Of a DNA stretch of 64,000 nt, positions 1-8,463 are shown piece after piece. Position 1 is the stretch's first letter. The number at the start of each line of letters is the position of its first letter. The stretch lies in contig NZ_CP049270.1 of assembly GCF_003048595.2 (NCBI RefSeq), forward strand, positions 1,302,001 through 1,366,000. Direction: 5' to 3'. The DNA comes from Campylobacter concisus (lineage in GTDB: Bacteria; Campylobacterota; Campylobacteria; Campylobacterales; Campylobacteraceae). The position numbers and the translations under genes are program-made. Under the pieces are notes generated by a model that did not search any database, was not told the origin of the DNA, and worked only from the letters and a program-made list of their open reading frames with translations.

Positions 1-85
1 CCTTAATAATATAAATTTGTCTGAATTTACAAGGCTTTAATTAGCAAATTGATAAGATTTTTAAAATTTAAAGAAAAGAGCAAAT

Positions 86-727
86 TTGCAGACGATTGAT
101 AGGATTTTTAAAGCTCAACTCGACATAAAAAAATCAAATTTTTTAGCATTTTTATGCCCAATAAGCTCTTTTAAAAACTTGCATGAGAGTCTAAAAGAAG
201 AGCATTTTAAGGCTGTTCACGTAGTTTGGGCGACAAGGGAGCTAAACAAATACGGCCAAATTGTTGAAAATCAAAGCGACGATGGCGAGCCAAAGGGCAC
301 CAGCGGCCAGCCAAGCCTAAATGCGCTAAGGGGCGCCCAGCTCATAAACGTTGGTGTCTTAATTGTCAGGTATTTTGGCGGGATAAAGCTTGGCACTGGA
401 GGGCTTGTAAGAGCCTACTCTGGGGCTGTAAATGAGGTGATAAATGAAGCGATAAAAGATGGTGGTGTGATGAAATTTGAGATAAAAGATGAGATCAAAT
501 TTTTTACGCCGTTTTCGCTGATGAGCCGCTTTGAGCACTATTTTGCCACTAAAAATTTAAGCGAATTTGAAAGAGAATTTAATGACCTTGGAGCGATATG
601 GAGCGTAAATTTAAACGAGGCTGAATTTGCTGAGCTATTTAAATTTTGCAAAGAATTTGAAGCAAGCGAGTTTAAATTTTTAGCCCTTGCGCTTAGTAAT
701 AAGAGCTTATTCGCTCATCAAAGCTAA
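86..727 (+). CDS. YigZ/IMPACT (UPF0029) family protein
   Basis: A 213-residue protein of the YigZ/IMPACT family. The family signature is visible: an acidic-glycine block DDGEPKGTSGQP at about residues 65-76 and the RYFGGIKLGTGGLVRAY block at about 95-111, followed by a C-terminal alpha/beta domain of the size expected for the YigZ C-terminal domain. Bacterial members are cytosolic and usually unassigned in function; the eukaryotic homologue IMPACT acts on Gcn2 regulation, which should not be transferred here. The start is a TTG inside AAATTTGCAGACG with no strong ribosome site, so the N-terminus is uncertain. The length matches typical bacterial YigZ (about 200 aa). It lies 40 bases upstream of lgt and may be cotranscribed with it. 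Confidence 0.85.
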   Translation: MQTIDRIFKAQLDIKKSNFLAFLCPISSFKNLHESLKEEHFKAVHVVWATRELNKYGQIVENQSDDGEPKGTSGQPSLNALRGAQLINVGVLIVRYFGGIKLGTGGLVRAYSGAVNEVINEAIKDGGVMKFEIKDEIKFFTPFSLMSRFEHYFATKNLSEFEREFNDLGAIWSVNLNEAEFAELFKFCKEFEASEFKFLALALSNKSLFAHQS

Positions 728-767
728 ATCATTGTAAAATCGCAAAAATTTTAAAAAGAAAGTAAAA

Positions 768-1583
768 ATGGAAATTTGGAACGACATTTATAACCACTTT
801 AACCCAGTAGCCTTTAGTATCTTTGGCTTTAGCGTGCACTGGTATGGGCTTATGTATATTTTAGCCCTTGTTTTGGCGCTTGCCATGGCAAAATATCTCG
901 TTAAAAAAGATAAAATCCCAATCTCAAATCAGCTCTTGGATAATTACTTTTTTTGGGTTGAAATAGGCGTTATTTTAGGCGCTAGGCTTGGCTGGGTTTT
1001 AGTATATTCAGGCGAAGTAAGCTACTACTTGGCGCAACCTTGGCAAATTTTTAATCCATTTCATAACGGCGAGTTTATAGGAATTCGTGGCATGAGCTAC
1101 CACGGAGCAGTAGTTGGCTTTCTGCTTGCGACATATCTATTTTGCAAAAGGTATAAACAAAATTTATGGCAGTTACTTGACCTTTGTGCCGTTTGCATAC
1201 CTTTTGGCTATACATTTGGTAGGATCGGAAATTTCTTAAATCAAGAGCTTTTTGGGCGAGTTACAGATGTGCCTTGGGCGATAAATGTTTTTGGCCAACC
1301 AAGGCATCCTAGCCAACTTTATGAGGCATTCTTAGAAGGTTTAGTTATTTTTATTATTTTATTTTTATATAGAAAATTTAAGAAATTTAATGGCGAGCTG
1401 ATCGCACTTTATGCTATTTTATACACTTTTGCAAGATTCATTTGCGAGTTTTTTAGAGAGCCTGATTCAGGGCTTGGATTTATTATTTTTAATCTTTCAA
1501 TGGGTCAAATATTATCACTTATCATGTGTGGTTTTGGAATTTTTGTTTATGCTATGCTTTATAAAAAATTTTCAAAGCTCTAA
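768..1583 (+). CDS. lgt: prolipoprotein diacylglyceryl transferase
   Basis: Lgt is an inner-membrane enzyme that moves diacylglycerol from phosphatidylglycerol to the lipobox cysteine of prelipoproteins, the first step of lipoprotein maturation. The 271-aa product has about seven hydrophobic segments. The conserved YHG motif sits at residues 111-113, the Lgt signature [10 protein letters not shown] at 151-160, and HPSQLYEA at 180-187, so all the expected active-site landmarks are present. It is the usual length. An AAAGAAAG site precedes the ATG. Substrates encoded in this window would include the FlpA lipoprotein and the lipoprotein amino-acid binding protein. Confidence 0.97.
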   Translation: MEIWNDIYNHFNPVAFSIFGFSVHWYGLMYILALVLALAMAKYLVKKDKIPISNQLLDNYFFWVEIGVILGARLGWVLVYSGEVSYYLAQPWQIFNPFHNGEFIGIRGMSYHGAVVGFLLATYLFCKRYKQNLWQLLDLCAVCIPFGYTFGRIGNFLNQELFGRVTDVPWAINVFGQPRHPSQLYEAFLEGLVIFIILFLYRKFKKFNGELIALYAILYTFARFICEFFREPDSGLGFIIFNLSMGQILSLIMCGFGIFVYAMLYKKFSKL

Positions 1584-1637
1584 TATAAGTGTTTAAAAAA
1601 TATTAAAGTAAAAATCTGATAGCATTAGCTTTATCAA

Positions 1638-1665
1638 TTAATACTAATATTTAAATTAGTATTAA
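1638..1665. promoter_or_regulatory. perfect 11-bp inverted repeat upstream of frdC
   Basis: TTAATACTAAT and its exact reverse complement ATTAGTATTAA are separated by 6 bases (ATTTAA). It lies just upstream of a GATAAT -10-like hexamer at 1671-1676, which would start transcription near 1683 and leave a leader of about 20 bases before frdC. That places the repeat over the -35 region, where an activator or repressor dimer could bind. The repeat and its position are seen directly; the operator role is inferred. It could instead be a terminator for lgt, but no T-run follows it. Confidence 0.5.
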
Positions 1666-1702
1666 GAAATGATAATTTATTTCAAATTTCTTAGGAGGGC
1701 TC

Positions 1703-2401
1703 ATGACCGGGCTTATAGAAGGTTTTTTGGGAAAACGGTCGGACGACAAAAAAAGTCGCACTCCAGCCGCTTGGGATAGATGGCAAAGTATTACAGGGTT
1801 TATTTTGGCCTGTTTTATATTGTGCCATATGGTTTTTACTTCTACTATACTACTTGGTAAAGACGCATTTAACGCTGTCGTAGGGTTTGCGGAAGCTAAA
1901 TTTTTATTTGGAGAAGCTACTTGGTGGATTACTAACGTTATTGCCGCGGTAATATTTGCCATTTTTATCGCTCATGCATTTTTAGCTATGAGAAAATTTC
2001 CAGCAAACTACAGACAATATCTAATGTTTAGAGGCCACAAAGACCGCATGAAACACCTTGATACTACGCTTTGGTGGTTTCAGTTTTTAACCGGTTTTGC
2101 TCTATTTTTCGCAGCCAGCGCACACTTAGTGGATATAGTCTTTGGTGGACATATTACTGCCGACAAATCAGCGGCTGCATTTCATCAACTAGAAATTTTC
2201 TACTTCGCACTACTTGTTTTTATGGTCGTTCACGCTAGTATCGGTATGTACCGCTTGTATGTCAAATGGATAAGCATTGATGGTGCAAATAAGCACGAAA
2301 TGTTTGCCAAAAGAAATAAGGCAAAAACAATTGTATTTGCCGTTTATGGCATACTTGCTATAATTGCGCTAATCGCCGATTTCGTGTGGATCAGCCATTA
2401 A
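1703..2401 (+). CDS. frdC: fumarate reductase cytochrome b subunit
   Basis: Membrane anchor of the quinol:fumarate reductase, a dihaem cytochrome b that takes electrons from menaquinol. The 232-aa product has five hydrophobic helices at roughly 30-55, 75-98, 125-150, 163-185 and 205-228. Histidines within or beside these helices (for example in CHMVF, AHAFLAM, AHLVDIVFGGH and VVHASIGMY) are the candidate haem ligands. It resembles the Wolinella/Campylobacter type rather than the separate FrdC/FrdD anchors of E. coli. A strong AGGAGGG site 4 bases before the ATG fixes the start. It is first in a frdC-frdA-frdB operon, 14 bases before frdA. Confidence 0.96.
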   Translation: MTGLIEGFLGKRSDDKKSRTPAAWDRWQSITGFILACFILCHMVFTSTILLGKDAFNAVVGFAEAKFLFGEATWWITNVIAAVIFAIFIAHAFLAMRKFPANYRQYLMFRGHKDRMKHLDTTLWWFQFLTGFALFFAASAHLVDIVFGGHITADKSAAAFHQLEIFYFALLVFMVVHASIGMYRLYVKWISIDGANKHEMFAKRNKAKTIVFAVYGILAIIALIADFVWISH

Positions 2402-2415
2402 AAAGGAGCTAGAAG

Positions 2416-4434
2416 ATGAATGTAAAATATTATGATGCATTAGTTATCGGAGGTGGTCTAGCTGGTCTTAGAGCTGCTGTGGCTGCTGGAGAAAAGGGCT
2501 TAAGCACCGTCGTTTTAAGCCTAATACCTGTAAAACGCTCGCACTCTGCAGCTGCGCAAGGCGGCATGCAAGCCTCTTTGGGAAATTCAAAAATGAGCGA
2601 AGGCGACAACGAGGACGTGCACTTTGCCGACACGGTAAAAGGTAGCGACTGGGGCTGCGATCAGCAAGTTGCACGTATGTTTTGTCAAACTGCGCCTAAG
2701 GCGATCCGCGAGCTAGCCGCTTGGGGCGTGCCTTGGACTCGTATAACAAAAGGTGAGAGAAGCGCTATCATCAACGCTCAAAAAACGACTATCGTAGAAA
2801 AAGAAGAGGTCCACGGACTCATCCACTCTCGCGACTTTGGCGGAACTAAAAAATGGAGAACATGCTTTACGGCCGACGCCACCGGACACACTATGCTTTT
2901 TGCAGTAGCAAACGAAGCTCTAAAACACAACGTCGAAATTCATGACAGAAAAGAAGCTATCGCGCTAATCCACGCAAACAACCGCTGTTACGGCGCGATC
3001 GTCCGCGATCTAGTTAACGGCGAAATCACGGCATACGTCGCAAAAGGTACGCTAATCGCCACGGGCGGCTACGGCAGGGTTTATAAACACACTACAAACG
3101 CCGTAGTTTGCGAGGGTATCGGCGCGGCCATCGCACTTGAGACTGGCGTAGCTCAGCTTGGCAACATGGAAGCTGTTCAGTTTCACCCAACTCCGATCGT
3201 TCCAAGCGGTATCTTGCTAACGGAAGGTTGCCGCGGCGACGGTGGAATTTTACGCGACGTGGACGGATACCGCTTTATGCCAGACTACGAGCCTGAGAAA
3301 AAAGAACTAGCTAGCCGCGACGTCGTAAGCCGCCGCATCATGGAGCATATCCGCGCAGGTAAAGGCGTACCTAGCCCATACGGATATCACGTTTGGCTAG
3401 ATATCTCGATCCTAGGACGCGAACATATCGAGAAAAATTTACGCGACGTTCAAGAAATTTGCGAAATCTTTAACGGCATCGATCCTGCCGACACCGAAGT
3501 ATATACCGACGAGAATGGACGACAGCGCGGTAAAGGTTGGGCGCCGATCCTACCTATGCAGCACTACTCTATGGGTGGTATAAAAACTAAGCCTACAGGC
3601 GAGAGCCCGACGTTAGCAGGTCTATTTAGCGCCGGCGAGGCTGCATGCTGGGATATGCACGGATTTAACCGCCTAGGCGGCAACTCCGTTTCAGAAACCG
3701 TCGTAGCTGGCATGATCGTTGGGGACTATTTTGCCGACTACTGCGGCAGCCACGAGATAGATATAAATACCGCAGATATCGAAAAATTCGTTAAAAAAGA
3801 GGAAGACTATCTAAAAAGTCTAGTCGAAAAAGAGGGCAAATTTAACGTATTTGAGATCAAAAACAAGATGAAAGACATCATGTGGGAGCACGTAGCGATC
3901 TTTAGAACTGGCGAAGGTCTAGCCGTAGCGGTAAAAGAGCTAGAAGAGCTTTATAAGCAATCTTTAGATGTCAAAGTCACCAACAAGGCGCTATTTGGCA
4001 ACCCTGAGCTTGAGGAAGCCTACCGCGTACCAAAGATGCTAAAACTAGCCCTTTGTATCGCAAAAGGCGCGCTTGATCGCACCGAGAGTCGCGGAGCGCA
4101 CTGCCGCGAGGACTATCCGAAACGCGACGACCTAAACTGGCTAAACAGAACTCTAACTAGCTGGAAAGAGGGCGATACACTACCGACTATCGTGTATGAG
4201 CCACTTGATATTATGAAAATGGAGATGCCACCAGCATTTAGAGGCTATGGCGCGAAAGGTAATATTATTGAGCATCCAGATAGTGCCATCCGCCAAAAAG
4301 AGGTTGATGAAATTCGTGAGAAAATGCAAGCTGAAGGTAAGAGCAGACAAGAAATTCAAGAGGCTTTAATGCACTATGATCTTCAACCAAAATATAAAGC
4401 ACCAAACGAAAGAGCAGGAATAGGATATGAGTAG
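2416..4434 (+). CDS. frdA: fumarate reductase flavoprotein subunit
   Basis: Catalytic subunit reducing fumarate to succinate as terminal step of anaerobic respiration (it can run in reverse). The N-terminal dinucleotide fold [10 protein letters not shown] is at residues 12-21. The covalent-FAD histidine is H43 in SHSAAAQGG. The active-site region [11 protein letters not shown] and the SRDVVSRR arginine motif follow, and a helical C-terminal domain ends near residue 672. Full length for the epsilon family. It overlaps frdB by 8 bases. Base use is odd: much of 2600-4190 favours CGC, GAC and GCC codons (the 60 bases from 4081 are about 63% G+C) whereas the last 240 bases are ordinary AT-rich Campylobacter codons, suggesting a mosaic gene. 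Confidence 0.97.
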   Translation: MNVKYYDALVIGGGLAGLRAAVAAGEKGLSTVVLSLIPVKRSHSAAAQGGMQASLGNSKMSEGDNEDVHFADTVKGSDWGCDQQVARMFCQTAPKAIRELAAWGVPWTRITKGERSAIINAQKTTIVEKEEVHGLIHSRDFGGTKKWRTCFTADATGHTMLFAVANEALKHNVEIHDRKEAIALIHANNRCYGAIVRDLVNGEITAYVAKGTLIATGGYGRVYKHTTNAVVCEGIGAAIALETGVAQLGNMEAVQFHPTPIVPSGILLTEGCRGDGGILRDVDGYRFMPDYEPEKKELASRDVVSRRIMEHIRAGKGVPSPYGYHVWLDISILGREHIEKNLRDVQEICEIFNGIDPADTEVYTDENGRQRGKGWAPILPMQHYSMGGIKTKPTGESPTLAGLFSAGEAACWDMHGFNRLGGNSVSETVVAGMIVGDYFADYCGSHEIDINTADIEKFVKKEEDYLKSLVEKEGKFNVFEIKNKMKDIMWEHVAIFRTGEGLAVAVKELEELYKQSLDVKVTNKALFGNPELEEAYRVPKMLKLALCIAKGALDRTESRGAHCREDYPKRDDLNWLNRTLTSWKEGDTLPTIVYEPLDIMKMEMPPAFRGYGAKGNIIEHPDSAIRQKEVDEIREKMQAEGKSRQEIQEALMHYDLQPKYKAPNERAGIGYE

Positions 4435-5146
4435 AAAAATAACCATAAAAGCATTTAAATATAATCCGTTAAGCAAAATTTCAAAACCGCATTTCGCGAC
4501 CTACGAGCTAGAAGAGACTGATGGTATGACGTTATTTATCGCGTTAAATATGATTCGTGAGAAATTTGACCCAGATCTTAGCTTTGACTTCGTTTGCCGC
4601 GCCGGCATCTGCGGAAGCTGCGGTATGCTCGTAAATGGTAAGCCAAGATTAGCGTGTAGAACTCTTACTAAAGATTTTGAAAGCGGAGTAATTGAGCTTA
4701 TGCCTTTGCCAGTATTTAAGTTACTAAAAGACTTAAGCGTAGATACGGGCAACTGGATGAATGCGATGAGTAGGCGTGTGGAGAGCTGGATACATACAGA
4801 CCACGAGACAGATATCTCTAAACTTGAGGAAAAGGTTGAGCCTGAAGTGGCTCAAGAGGTATTTGAGCTTGATCGCTGCATCGAGTGCGGTATCTGCGTG
4901 GCTGCATGCGGTACGGCTATCATGAGGCCTGATTTCATCGGTGCGGTTGGACTTAACCGCGTAGCTAGATTTAAAATCGATGCGCTCGATAAACGAACCG
5001 ACGAGGACTTTTACGAGCTTATCGGCGACGATGACGGCGTATTTGGCTGTATGACTTTGCTAGGCTGTGAAGACAACTGCCCTAAACACTTACCACTTCA
5101 AAGCCGCATAGCTTATATGCGTAGAAAAATGGCTGCTATAAAGTAG
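4427..5146 (+). CDS. frdB: fumarate reductase iron-sulfur subunit
   Basis: Electron-transfer subunit linking cytochrome b (FrdC) to the flavoprotein (FrdA). The plant-type [2Fe-2S] motif [10 protein letters not shown] and its later cysteine (RLAC) lie in the first 80 residues. The C-terminal half carries [11 protein letters not shown] and [14 protein letters not shown], which bind the [4Fe-4S] and [3Fe-4S] clusters. The 239-aa length is normal. The ATG lies inside the end of frdA (8-base overlap) with GGAATAGG as ribosome site, pointing to translational coupling. A GGGGCT/AGCCCC hairpin follows the stop directly, closing the operon. Confidence 0.97.
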   Translation: MSRKITIKAFKYNPLSKISKPHFATYELEETDGMTLFIALNMIREKFDPDLSFDFVCRAGICGSCGMLVNGKPRLACRTLTKDFESGVIELMPLPVFKLLKDLSVDTGNWMNAMSRRVESWIHTDHETDISKLEEKVEPEVAQEVFELDRCIECGICVAACGTAIMRPDFIGAVGLNRVARFKIDALDKRTDEDFYELIGDDDGVFGCMTLLGCEDNCPKHLPLQSRIAYMRRKMAAIK

Positions 5147-5150
5147 CAAA

Positions 5151-5167
5151 GGGGCTGTAAAAGCCCC
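5151..5167 (+). terminator. probable terminator of frdCAB
   Basis: A perfect 6-bp G/C-rich stem (GGGGCT, loop GTAAA, AGCCCC) begins 4 bases after the frdB stop. It is followed by an AT-rich AAATTT stretch rather than a clean T-run. It also lies beyond the 3' end of the minus-strand small membrane ORF, so it may serve both directions. Confidence 0.7.
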
Positions 5168-5186
5168 AAATTTACTTCTAAATTTG

Positions 5187-5438
5187 TTAAAAAAGACTGC
5201 AAATAGATGCCAAAAGGCATAAAAAGATATCAATAGATACAAATAAGAAAAATAAAAATATCAAAAATGGGATTGATAAGAGTGCGCCCATTATATAACC
5301 AAGTGGAAATGCGATAAATATAAAGACGATTCCAACACCAGAAACAAAACAAAAAATTAGCGCAAATATCGTAGCAAAGGTGTTTACAAATAAGCTAATA
5401 TTTTCTAAAAGAAAATTTGTTAGGCCAAGACATCTCAT
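5187..5438 (-). CDS. small hydrophobic protein, function unknown
   Basis: An 83-residue ORF that is almost wholly hydrophobic after residue 15. It has two to three possible membrane helices (about 16-34, 36-55, 56-80) and four cysteines. I do not recognise a family. On the minus strand a perfect TATAAT lies at 5450-5445, only 6 bases before the ATG, with no Shine-Dalgarno site. If that promoter is used the message would be nearly leaderless. It is divergent from the Mrr-like endonuclease gene 70 bases away. In AT-rich DNA a hydrophobic ORF like this can arise by chance, so its reality is uncertain. Confidence 0.4.
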   Translation of the reverse strand: MRCLGLTNFLLENISLFVNTFATIFALIFCFVSGVGIVFIFIAFPLGYIMGALLSIPFLIFLFFLFVSIDIFLCLLASICSLF

Positions 5439-5444
5439 GTTTTG

Positions 5445-5477
5445 ATTATAGCTTTTAAGCCAAAAAATTTATATAAT
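5445..5477. promoter_or_regulatory. divergent promoter region between small ORF and mrr
   Basis: Two consensus TATAAT hexamers lie within about 30 bases: one on the plus strand at 5472-5477, serving the Mrr-like gene (AAGGA ribosome site at 5498, ATG at 5509), and one on the minus strand at 5450-5445, serving the small hydrophobic ORF. Their closeness means transcription from one would probably interfere with the other. Confidence 0.55.
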
Positions 5478-5508
5478 TTCAAAAATTTGCTTCATTTAAG
5501 GATATAAA

Positions 5509-6408
5509 ATGTTGCCAAGCTATAAAGATATGATGCTGCCTATTTTGGAATTTGTCGCGCAAAAGAAAGAAGCAAATAGAGCTGAAATTTCTAAATTTAT
5601 AATTGAGTATTTTAAGTTAAAAGACGAAGATATTTTACAAAAAATAAAAAGTGGAACTTTTACATATATAAGCAGGACAGGCTGGGCTTTATCCTATCTA
5701 GCCACAACAGCTCAAGTAAAATCAAAGCCAGAAAAAGTACCGCTTCAAAAAGTTGGTAGAAGTCTATTTGCTATAACAAATTTTGGCAAAGAGCTAGTAA
5801 GCAGCAAGGACAAAAAGAGCAAATTTCTCACTTGGTACGATGAAATTTACAAACAAGAGATAAGGCAAGAGAAAAAAGAAGCCACGGAAAACACCCCAGA
5901 TGACAATATAGATGAAGCGCTTTGCAAGATAAAAGAAGAGCTAAAAAGTGAAATTTTATCTAGCATTTTAGAAAAAGAGCCAAGATTTTTTGAATACCTT
6001 GTAACAAAATTACTTGAAAAGATGAATTATGGAGCTGGAAATCTTACGAACAAAGGCCCAGATGGCGGGATAGATGGCATCATAGATGAAGATGAACTTG
6101 GGCTTTCTAAAATTTATATCCAAGCAAAAAGATACAAAGACGGCAGTAATATCCGTAGGCCAGAAATTCAGCAGTTTATCGGCGCCATCTCAAATAAAAA
6201 TACTAAAAAAGGTGTCTTTATCACTACGGCAAAATTTACCAAAGAAGCTGAAATTTTCGCCAAAGATAATCAAAATTTTAGCGTGGTTTTGATAGACGGC
6301 GACAAGCTTGCAGAGCTAATGATAAAATACAAAGTCGGCGTTCAGACAAGCCAAATATATGAAATTTGCAAAATCGACACCGACTTTTTTGAGGAAAATA
6401 ATTTTTAA
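5509..6408 (+). CDS. mrr: Mrr-type (type IV) restriction endonuclease
   Basis: Mrr proteins are DNA endonucleases that cut modified (methylated) foreign DNA. The first ~90 residues match the Mrr N-terminal winged-helix domain (LPILEFVAQKKEANRAEI, then a KIKSGTFTYISRTGWALSYL block). The C-terminal Mrr_cat domain follows from about residue 160: FEYLVTKLLEKMNY, then GPDGGIDGIIDED (the Asp of the PD-(D/E)XK fold), then IYIQAKRYK (the QxK motif). All catalytic landmarks are present, and 299 aa is the normal length. No methylase or specificity gene accompanies it, as expected for a type IV enzyme. It has its own promoter and an AAGGA ribosome site. Confidence 0.9.
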   Translation: MLPSYKDMMLPILEFVAQKKEANRAEISKFIIEYFKLKDEDILQKIKSGTFTYISRTGWALSYLATTAQVKSKPEKVPLQKVGRSLFAITNFGKELVSSKDKKSKFLTWYDEIYKQEIRQEKKEATENTPDDNIDEALCKIKEELKSEILSSILEKEPRFFEYLVTKLLEKMNYGAGNLTNKGPDGGIDGIIDEDELGLSKIYIQAKRYKDGSNIRRPEIQQFIGAISNKNTKKGVFITTAKFTKEAEIFAKDNQNFSVVLIDGDKLAELMIKYKVGVQTSQIYEICKIDTDFFEENNF

Positions 6409-6603
6409 AATTTTAAGCCATAAAGCACTACTGCGTATATTTATTGCAAGTTGCTGCTTGGGATCATTTCAGTCTTACTTTATTTGTGTGCTTAAAAAAT
6501 AAATTTAAATCTTTACTAACACCAAAATAGTCCAAATTTACCAACTTAAAAAGCTTTTTAAATCAAATTTTACTCTTATAAACGCCGTCTAAAATTTAAG
6601 TGT

Positions 6604-6609
6604 TATAAT
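6604..6609 (+). promoter_or_regulatory. -10 element for the cdsA operon
   Basis: A consensus TATAAT preceded by GTGT, 32 bases upstream of the cdsA ATG, with the ribosome site AAGGAG between. The 230 bases between mrr and cdsA hold no other gene that I can see, so this is the likely start of the cdsA-dxr-uraA-pgp1-tsaD transcript. Confidence 0.6.
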
Positions 6610-6640
6610 TACAGCGAAATAACGATTTTAAGGAGAGGAT

Positions 6641-7372
6641 ATGCAATCTCGCATAATCACTGGCGTTTTGATGTTTGTTGCTATTTTGGTAGTTTTTTTT
6701 ATTGATAATTATATTTTAAATTTTATCTTGCTCGGCGCTGTGCTTTATTTTGCATTTAATGAGTCGCTCAAGCTTTATAATATCGATCACAAACAGCTAG
6801 TTTTTGCCGCACTTGCTTTTTATGTGCTTACATATTTTACAAATCCAATTTTCATAGCAATCCTTACTATCATGCTGGTTGCTTCGATCCTGGCTCACAT
6901 AAAAAGTGAAAATTTAAAGCTAGTCGCACCTTTTGTCTATCCGACCACGCCGATCTTTATGATGTGGATGCTCTACTCAGAGTATGGCGTAGGCTATCTT
7001 GTATGGCTTATTTTAAGTGTAGTTGCAAGCGATAGCGGTGCATTTTTTGTTGGCAAAATGTTTGGCAAACATCCATTTAGCCCAAGCTCACCAAACAAAA
7101 CAATCGAAGGTGCAGCAGGCGGTGTGGCGATAGGCACTGTAATTGGCTGCATTGTTGGAAATTTTGTAACTGAAGGATTTTTCCAAATTTTATTCTCAAG
7201 CTTTTTAGTCTGCGTGTTTGCGGTTTGGGGAGATTTGTTTGAGAGTTACCTAAAAAGACTTTGCGGCGTCAAAGATAGTGGTTCGCTCTTCCCAGGACAC
7301 GGAGGCATGCTTGATAGGATAGATGGCTATTTATTTGGCGTAGTAGCCCTACTTTGGTCGCTCTCGTGGTAA
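6641..7372 (+). CDS. cdsA: phosphatidate cytidylyltransferase
   Basis: CdsA makes CDP-diacylglycerol from phosphatidate and CTP, the branch point for phosphatidylglycerol and phosphatidylethanolamine synthesis, in the inner membrane. The 243-aa product has about seven hydrophobic segments. The C-terminal CDP signature is present: WGDLFESYLKRLCGVKDSG followed by PGHGGMLDRIDGY, including the metal-binding aspartates. The start has a strong AAGGAGAGG site. Its stop codon lies inside the beginning of dxr, and the gene heads a tightly overlapping five-gene operon. Confidence 0.96.
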   Translation: MQSRIITGVLMFVAILVVFFIDNYILNFILLGAVLYFAFNESLKLYNIDHKQLVFAALAFYVLTYFTNPIFIAILTIMLVASILAHIKSENLKLVAPFVYPTTPIFMMWMLYSEYGVGYLVWLILSVVASDSGAFFVGKMFGKHPFSPSSPNKTIEGAAGGVAIGTVIGCIVGNFVTEGFFQILFSSFLVCVFAVWGDLFESYLKRLCGVKDSGSLFPGHGGMLDRIDGYLFGVVALLWSLSW

Positions 7373-8463
7373 TACTTGGCTCAACTGGTTCAATCGGCAA
7401 AAATGCCCTTAACCTTTGCGAAAAATTTGGCGTAGAGGTTGAGGCATTAAGCTGCGCTAAAAATGTAGATTTGCTAAATGAGCAAATTTTAAAATTTAAA
7501 CCAAAATTTGTCTGCGTAGGCGATGAAAAGCTAGCTAAAAACGTAAAAAATATAGAAACTAAAAATATCTTTTTTGGTGAGGCTGGACTGCTGCAAATGC
7601 TAGAAATTTCAAGCTCAAAAAAGGTAATAAACGCCCTTGTTGGCTTTGCTGGCCTTGCTCCTAGTTTAAAGACGCAAACTCTTGGCAAAAGGCTTGCCCT
7701 TGCAAACAAAGAGAGTCTTGTTGTTGGCGGCAAATTTCTAAAGACTAGAGAGATTTTGCCGATTGATAGCGAGCATTTTGGACTTAAATTTCTACTTGAA
7801 AATAAAACTGCACCAAAAAGACTCATCATCACAGCAAGTGGCGGCGCATTTTATAAAAAGCCGATCAAATTTCTAAAAGACGCCACACCAAGTGATGCTT
7901 TGAAGCATCCAAACTGGGATATGGGCGCAAAGATTACGATTGATAGTGCGACGATGACAAATAAGCTTTTTGAGGTGATGGAAGCTTACTGGCTTTATAG
8001 CATCAAGGAGATCGAGGCTGTGATAGAGCCAACTTCTGCGATACATGCCGTAGTTGAATTTATAGACGGCTCAAGCACGATGCATCTCTCGCGACCTAAC
8101 ATGAAACTAGCTATCGCTCATGCTATGTTTGAAAATATCAATGAAAATATTGTCTCATACGCAAATTTACTTGATCTAAAAAATATAAAATTTCATAAAA
8201 TCAGCCTTAAAAAATATCCCATTTTTTCGCTAAAAGATGAGGTCCTAGCAAACCCTGATCTAGGTGTAGTGATAAATGCTGCAAATGAGGTTGGAGTGTT
8301 TAGCTTTTTAGAGAAAAAATGCTCGTTTTTGGATATCTCAAGGCTCGTTTTAAGCTCTGTTAAAAATTTTAGAAATATTAAAATTTCAAATATTGATGAA
8401 ATTTTTGAAGCTGATAAAGAAGTTAGAAATTACGCAAAAAGGATGTTAAATGCAAAAGTATGA
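7366..8463 (+). CDS. dxr: 1-deoxy-D-xylulose 5-phosphate reductoisomerase
   Basis: Dxr converts DXP to 2-C-methyl-erythritol 4-phosphate with NADPH, the committed step of the MEP isoprenoid pathway. The NADPH fold LGSTGSIGKNAL is at the extreme N-terminus. Metal and substrate motifs follow: LANKESLVVGG, PIDSEHFGLKF, TASGGAF, and HPNWDMGAKITIDSATMTNK. I chose the GTG at 7366, which gives MVILGSTG and overlaps the cdsA stop by 7 bases. A TTG at 7354 would add four residues not typical of the family. The length, about 365 aa, is slightly short of E. coli Dxr, as in other epsilonproteobacteria. Confidence 0.95.
   Translation: MVILGSTGSIGKNALNLCEKFGVEVEALSCAKNVDLLNEQILKFKPKFVCVGDEKLAKNVKNIETKNIFFGEAGLLQMLEISSSKKVINALVGFAGLAPSLKTQTLGKRLALANKESLVVGGKFLKTREILPIDSEHFGLKFLLENKTAPKRLIITASGGAFYKKPIKFLKDATPSDALKHPNWDMGAKITIDSATMTNKLFEVMEAYWLYSIKEIEAVIEPTSAIHAVVEFIDGSSTMHLSRPNMKLAIAHAMFENINENIVSYANLLDLKNIKFHKISLKKYPIFSLKDEVLANPDLGVVINAANEVGVFSFLEKKCSFLDISRLVLSSVKNFRNIKISNIDEIFEADKEVRNYAKRMLNAKV

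Noticed and set aside
1651-1962. A 103-codon minus-strand ORF over the start of frdC
   Set aside because: It lies entirely antisense to a clear cytochrome b gene, has no ribosome site or recognised motif, and is a by-product of that gene's codons.
7269-7832. A 187-codon minus-strand ORF over dxr
   Set aside because: Long, but fully antisense to the conserved dxr reading frame; no family motif and no start signal.
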